The notes beneath the pieces were generated by a model that searched no databases, was not told the DNA's origin, and saw only the letters and a list, made by a program, of their open reading frames with translations. 47,432 bases of DNA from JBFMFH01 sp040752275 (lineage in GTDB: Bacteria; Acidobacteriota; Vicinamibacteria; Vicinamibacterales; JAKQTR01), in NCBI GenBank assembly GCA_040752275.1, contig JBFMFH010000080.1, positions 1 through 47,432 on the forward strand, read 5' to 3'. The position numbers and the translations under genes are program-made. Positions 46,477 to 47,432 of this stretch are shown here, piece after piece; within the stretch, counting starts at the first letter, position 1, and each line of letters starts with the position of its first letter.

Positions 46477-46706
46477 TCAGTGTTGACATCCGGCGTTGAT
46501 GAGGTTCTCAACGAAGCCACGCACTTGGCTGACTCCAGTGGAGAAGATCAGGCAGCCGATGTAGCCCCTGCCCTGCCACGTGCCCCCGAATGGGAGGCAG
46601 CTCAGCATGTTCCAATAGAAGTTCTCCTTGATGCACCCACCAGCAGCAGGGCCCAGAGACGTCTTGCCTTCGAGCCTGGTTGTCCGAAGTCCACATGTGT
46701 TCTCAT
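46477..46706 (-). pseudogene. Frameshifted small lipoprotein gene
   Basis: On the minus strand ATG 46706 has a very strong AAGGAGG site and starts a basic leader with a hydrophobic run, RRLWALLLVG. That frame soon stops. The frame one base back continues with GCIKENFYWNMLSCLPFGG, then TWQGRGYIGCLIFSTGVSQV and RGFVENLINAGC, to a stop at 46477, with strong G/C bias at third positions. Joined by a -1 shift at about 46640, the product would be a lipoprotein of about 75 residues with lipobox LLVGC. A mutation, a sequencing error or programmed slippage on the G-rich run could explain it. Confidence 0.45.
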
Positions 46707-46913
46707 CAAACTACCCTCCTTCTCGGTGTCCGATGGCGGTCAGCGTTCGAGAACAGACGCCAACACCGACTACGGGCGGCACGAAGTGTCGCCCTGTGCC
46801 AATTCTCCAGATGCGGCGCACCTGCCCGCAACGTCGTTCTGCGCCTTGCACGAAGAAACTGCGCTTGACGGCCTTCTGTGCATTACGCCTTGACAAGTTG
46901 AAGCCAAGGTGTC

Positions 46914-46932
46914 GGCGCCCTTGCTGGGCGCC
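46914..46932. terminator. Perfect GC hairpin
   Basis: GGCGCCC (46914-46920), loop TTGCT, and GGGCGCC (46926-46932). It lies between the broken lipoprotein gene and the glycosyltransferase scrap. Without a T-run on either strand its role is unsure. Confidence 0.3.
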
Positions 46933-46995
46933 CGCGGTGGATGCGGGCGCGGTCCCAGAGTAGGGTCACCGGGCCACGCAGCTGGCGCAGCAGAC

Positions 46996-47118
46996 TTATC
47001 CATCGGATTCCCCAGGGGGTTGCGACTGCGCGGCGAACCACTCCATCTTTGCCCGGTGGTACGTGCGGATGCCGCCCCCTTTGTCGCAGTAGAACGTGGA
47101 CACATCGCAGGGGGTCAT
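46996..47118 (-). pseudogene. N-terminal scrap of glycosyltransferase
   Basis: Forty codons on the minus strand from ATG 47118 read CDVSTFYCDKGGGIRTYHRA, then KMEWFAAQ. This is the first strand, the donor-side glycine loop and first helix of a GT4-type (GT-B) glycosyltransferase; intact enzymes have about 380 residues. A stop at 46996 ends the frame just after the match. It is a truncated remnant. Confidence 0.55.
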
Positions 47119-47432
47119 CGCTCGGCTGTCAATCCCCCGTTTCAGGATACGCGGACCGGGTGGATCCGGCGCGTCGATCACACCGAATTGACACGCGCGA
47201 CGACGTGTGAGGGGCGAGCGGCAACTCGGCCGCACGTTAACCCAAGGGACACCCCGAGTTAACGCAGACCTGACCGGCCCGACACCGCGGAGTCACACAG
47301 GCTGCCTAGCCTGGATTTCCACGGACGAGGAATCGGTTAACGGCGCCCCGCGCACGTCGCACATGGTCGAGCTGACGTCATGACGCGATGGCTCGGATAC
47401 GTTAGCTCTATGGTGCGTCGTCTCGCTGGCAT
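47119..47432. other. Non-coding window end with GTTAAC sites
   Basis: No gene is recognised. Three copies of the palindrome GTTAAC occur at 47236-47241, 47258-47263 and 47336-47341, the first two 22 bases apart (two helical turns). In DNA this rich in G and C such sites should be rare. They could be protein-binding sites, but there is no neighbouring evidence. Confidence 0.35.

Noticed and set aside
46900..47341. Integron-type attC sites near small genes and GTTAAC repeats.
   Set aside because: The core pattern GTTRRRY paired with RYYYAAC was not found, and the genes are truncated remnants rather than cassettes.

Overview
The window is high-GC DNA, almost fully coding, with bacterial gene structure. 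The content suggests a member of Acidobacteriota, possibly the Vicinamibacteria. This is inferred from gene types (Ser/Thr kinases with PEGA and FHA partners, a secreted S9 peptidase, a DUF5671 protein, alternative complex III, many toxin-antitoxin modules); there is no rRNA or marker gene here to prove it.

Layout. 1-7.5 kb: the end of an SDR gene, then a plus-strand run of a TetR regulator, a large PEP-synthase/rifampin-phosphotransferase-like enzyme, an alpha/beta hydrolase and a tandem NTF2-like protein, followed by DinB, GNAT and lipoprotein-hydrolase genes. 7.5-15.3 kb: an accessory zone with three toxin-antitoxin modules of two kinds (two PIN modules and one HepT/MntA), a YiiX-type papain-fold protein, a zinc alcohol dehydrogenase, a YjbQ protein and several gene fragments. 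15.7-21.4 kb: a compact minus-strand signalling operon, FHA-transmembrane-trypsin protease, kinase-PEGA, PP2C phosphatase, second kinase. 21.7-26.3 kb: a secreted S9 peptidase, relics of two antitoxins, a small membrane protein and a DUF5671 protein.

26.4-43.5 kb is the core of the window: thirteen minus-strand genes in one very tight array, in transcription order a dihaem cytochrome c (narC-like), narG, narH, narJ, narI, actA, actB, actC, actD, actE, actF, narK and a TDT/SLAC1-family channel. It joins a complete respiratory nitrate reductase to a complete alternative complex III (quinol:cytochrome c/acceptor oxidoreductase) and a nitrate/nitrite carrier. NarI keeps all four haem b ligands, so nitrate reductase should still oxidise quinol itself. 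Complex III would then be a second quinol exit, perhaps feeding cytochrome c to later denitrification steps or forming a supercomplex with Nar.

44.1-47.4 kb: a second DinB protein, a degenerate orphan antitoxin, an SDR dehydrogenase, and then a scrapyard of truncated genes (ankyrin repeat, IS21 IstB, broken lipoprotein, glycosyltransferase N-terminus) around one small intact membrane protein. No rRNA, tRNA, CRISPR array or intact mobile element was seen.
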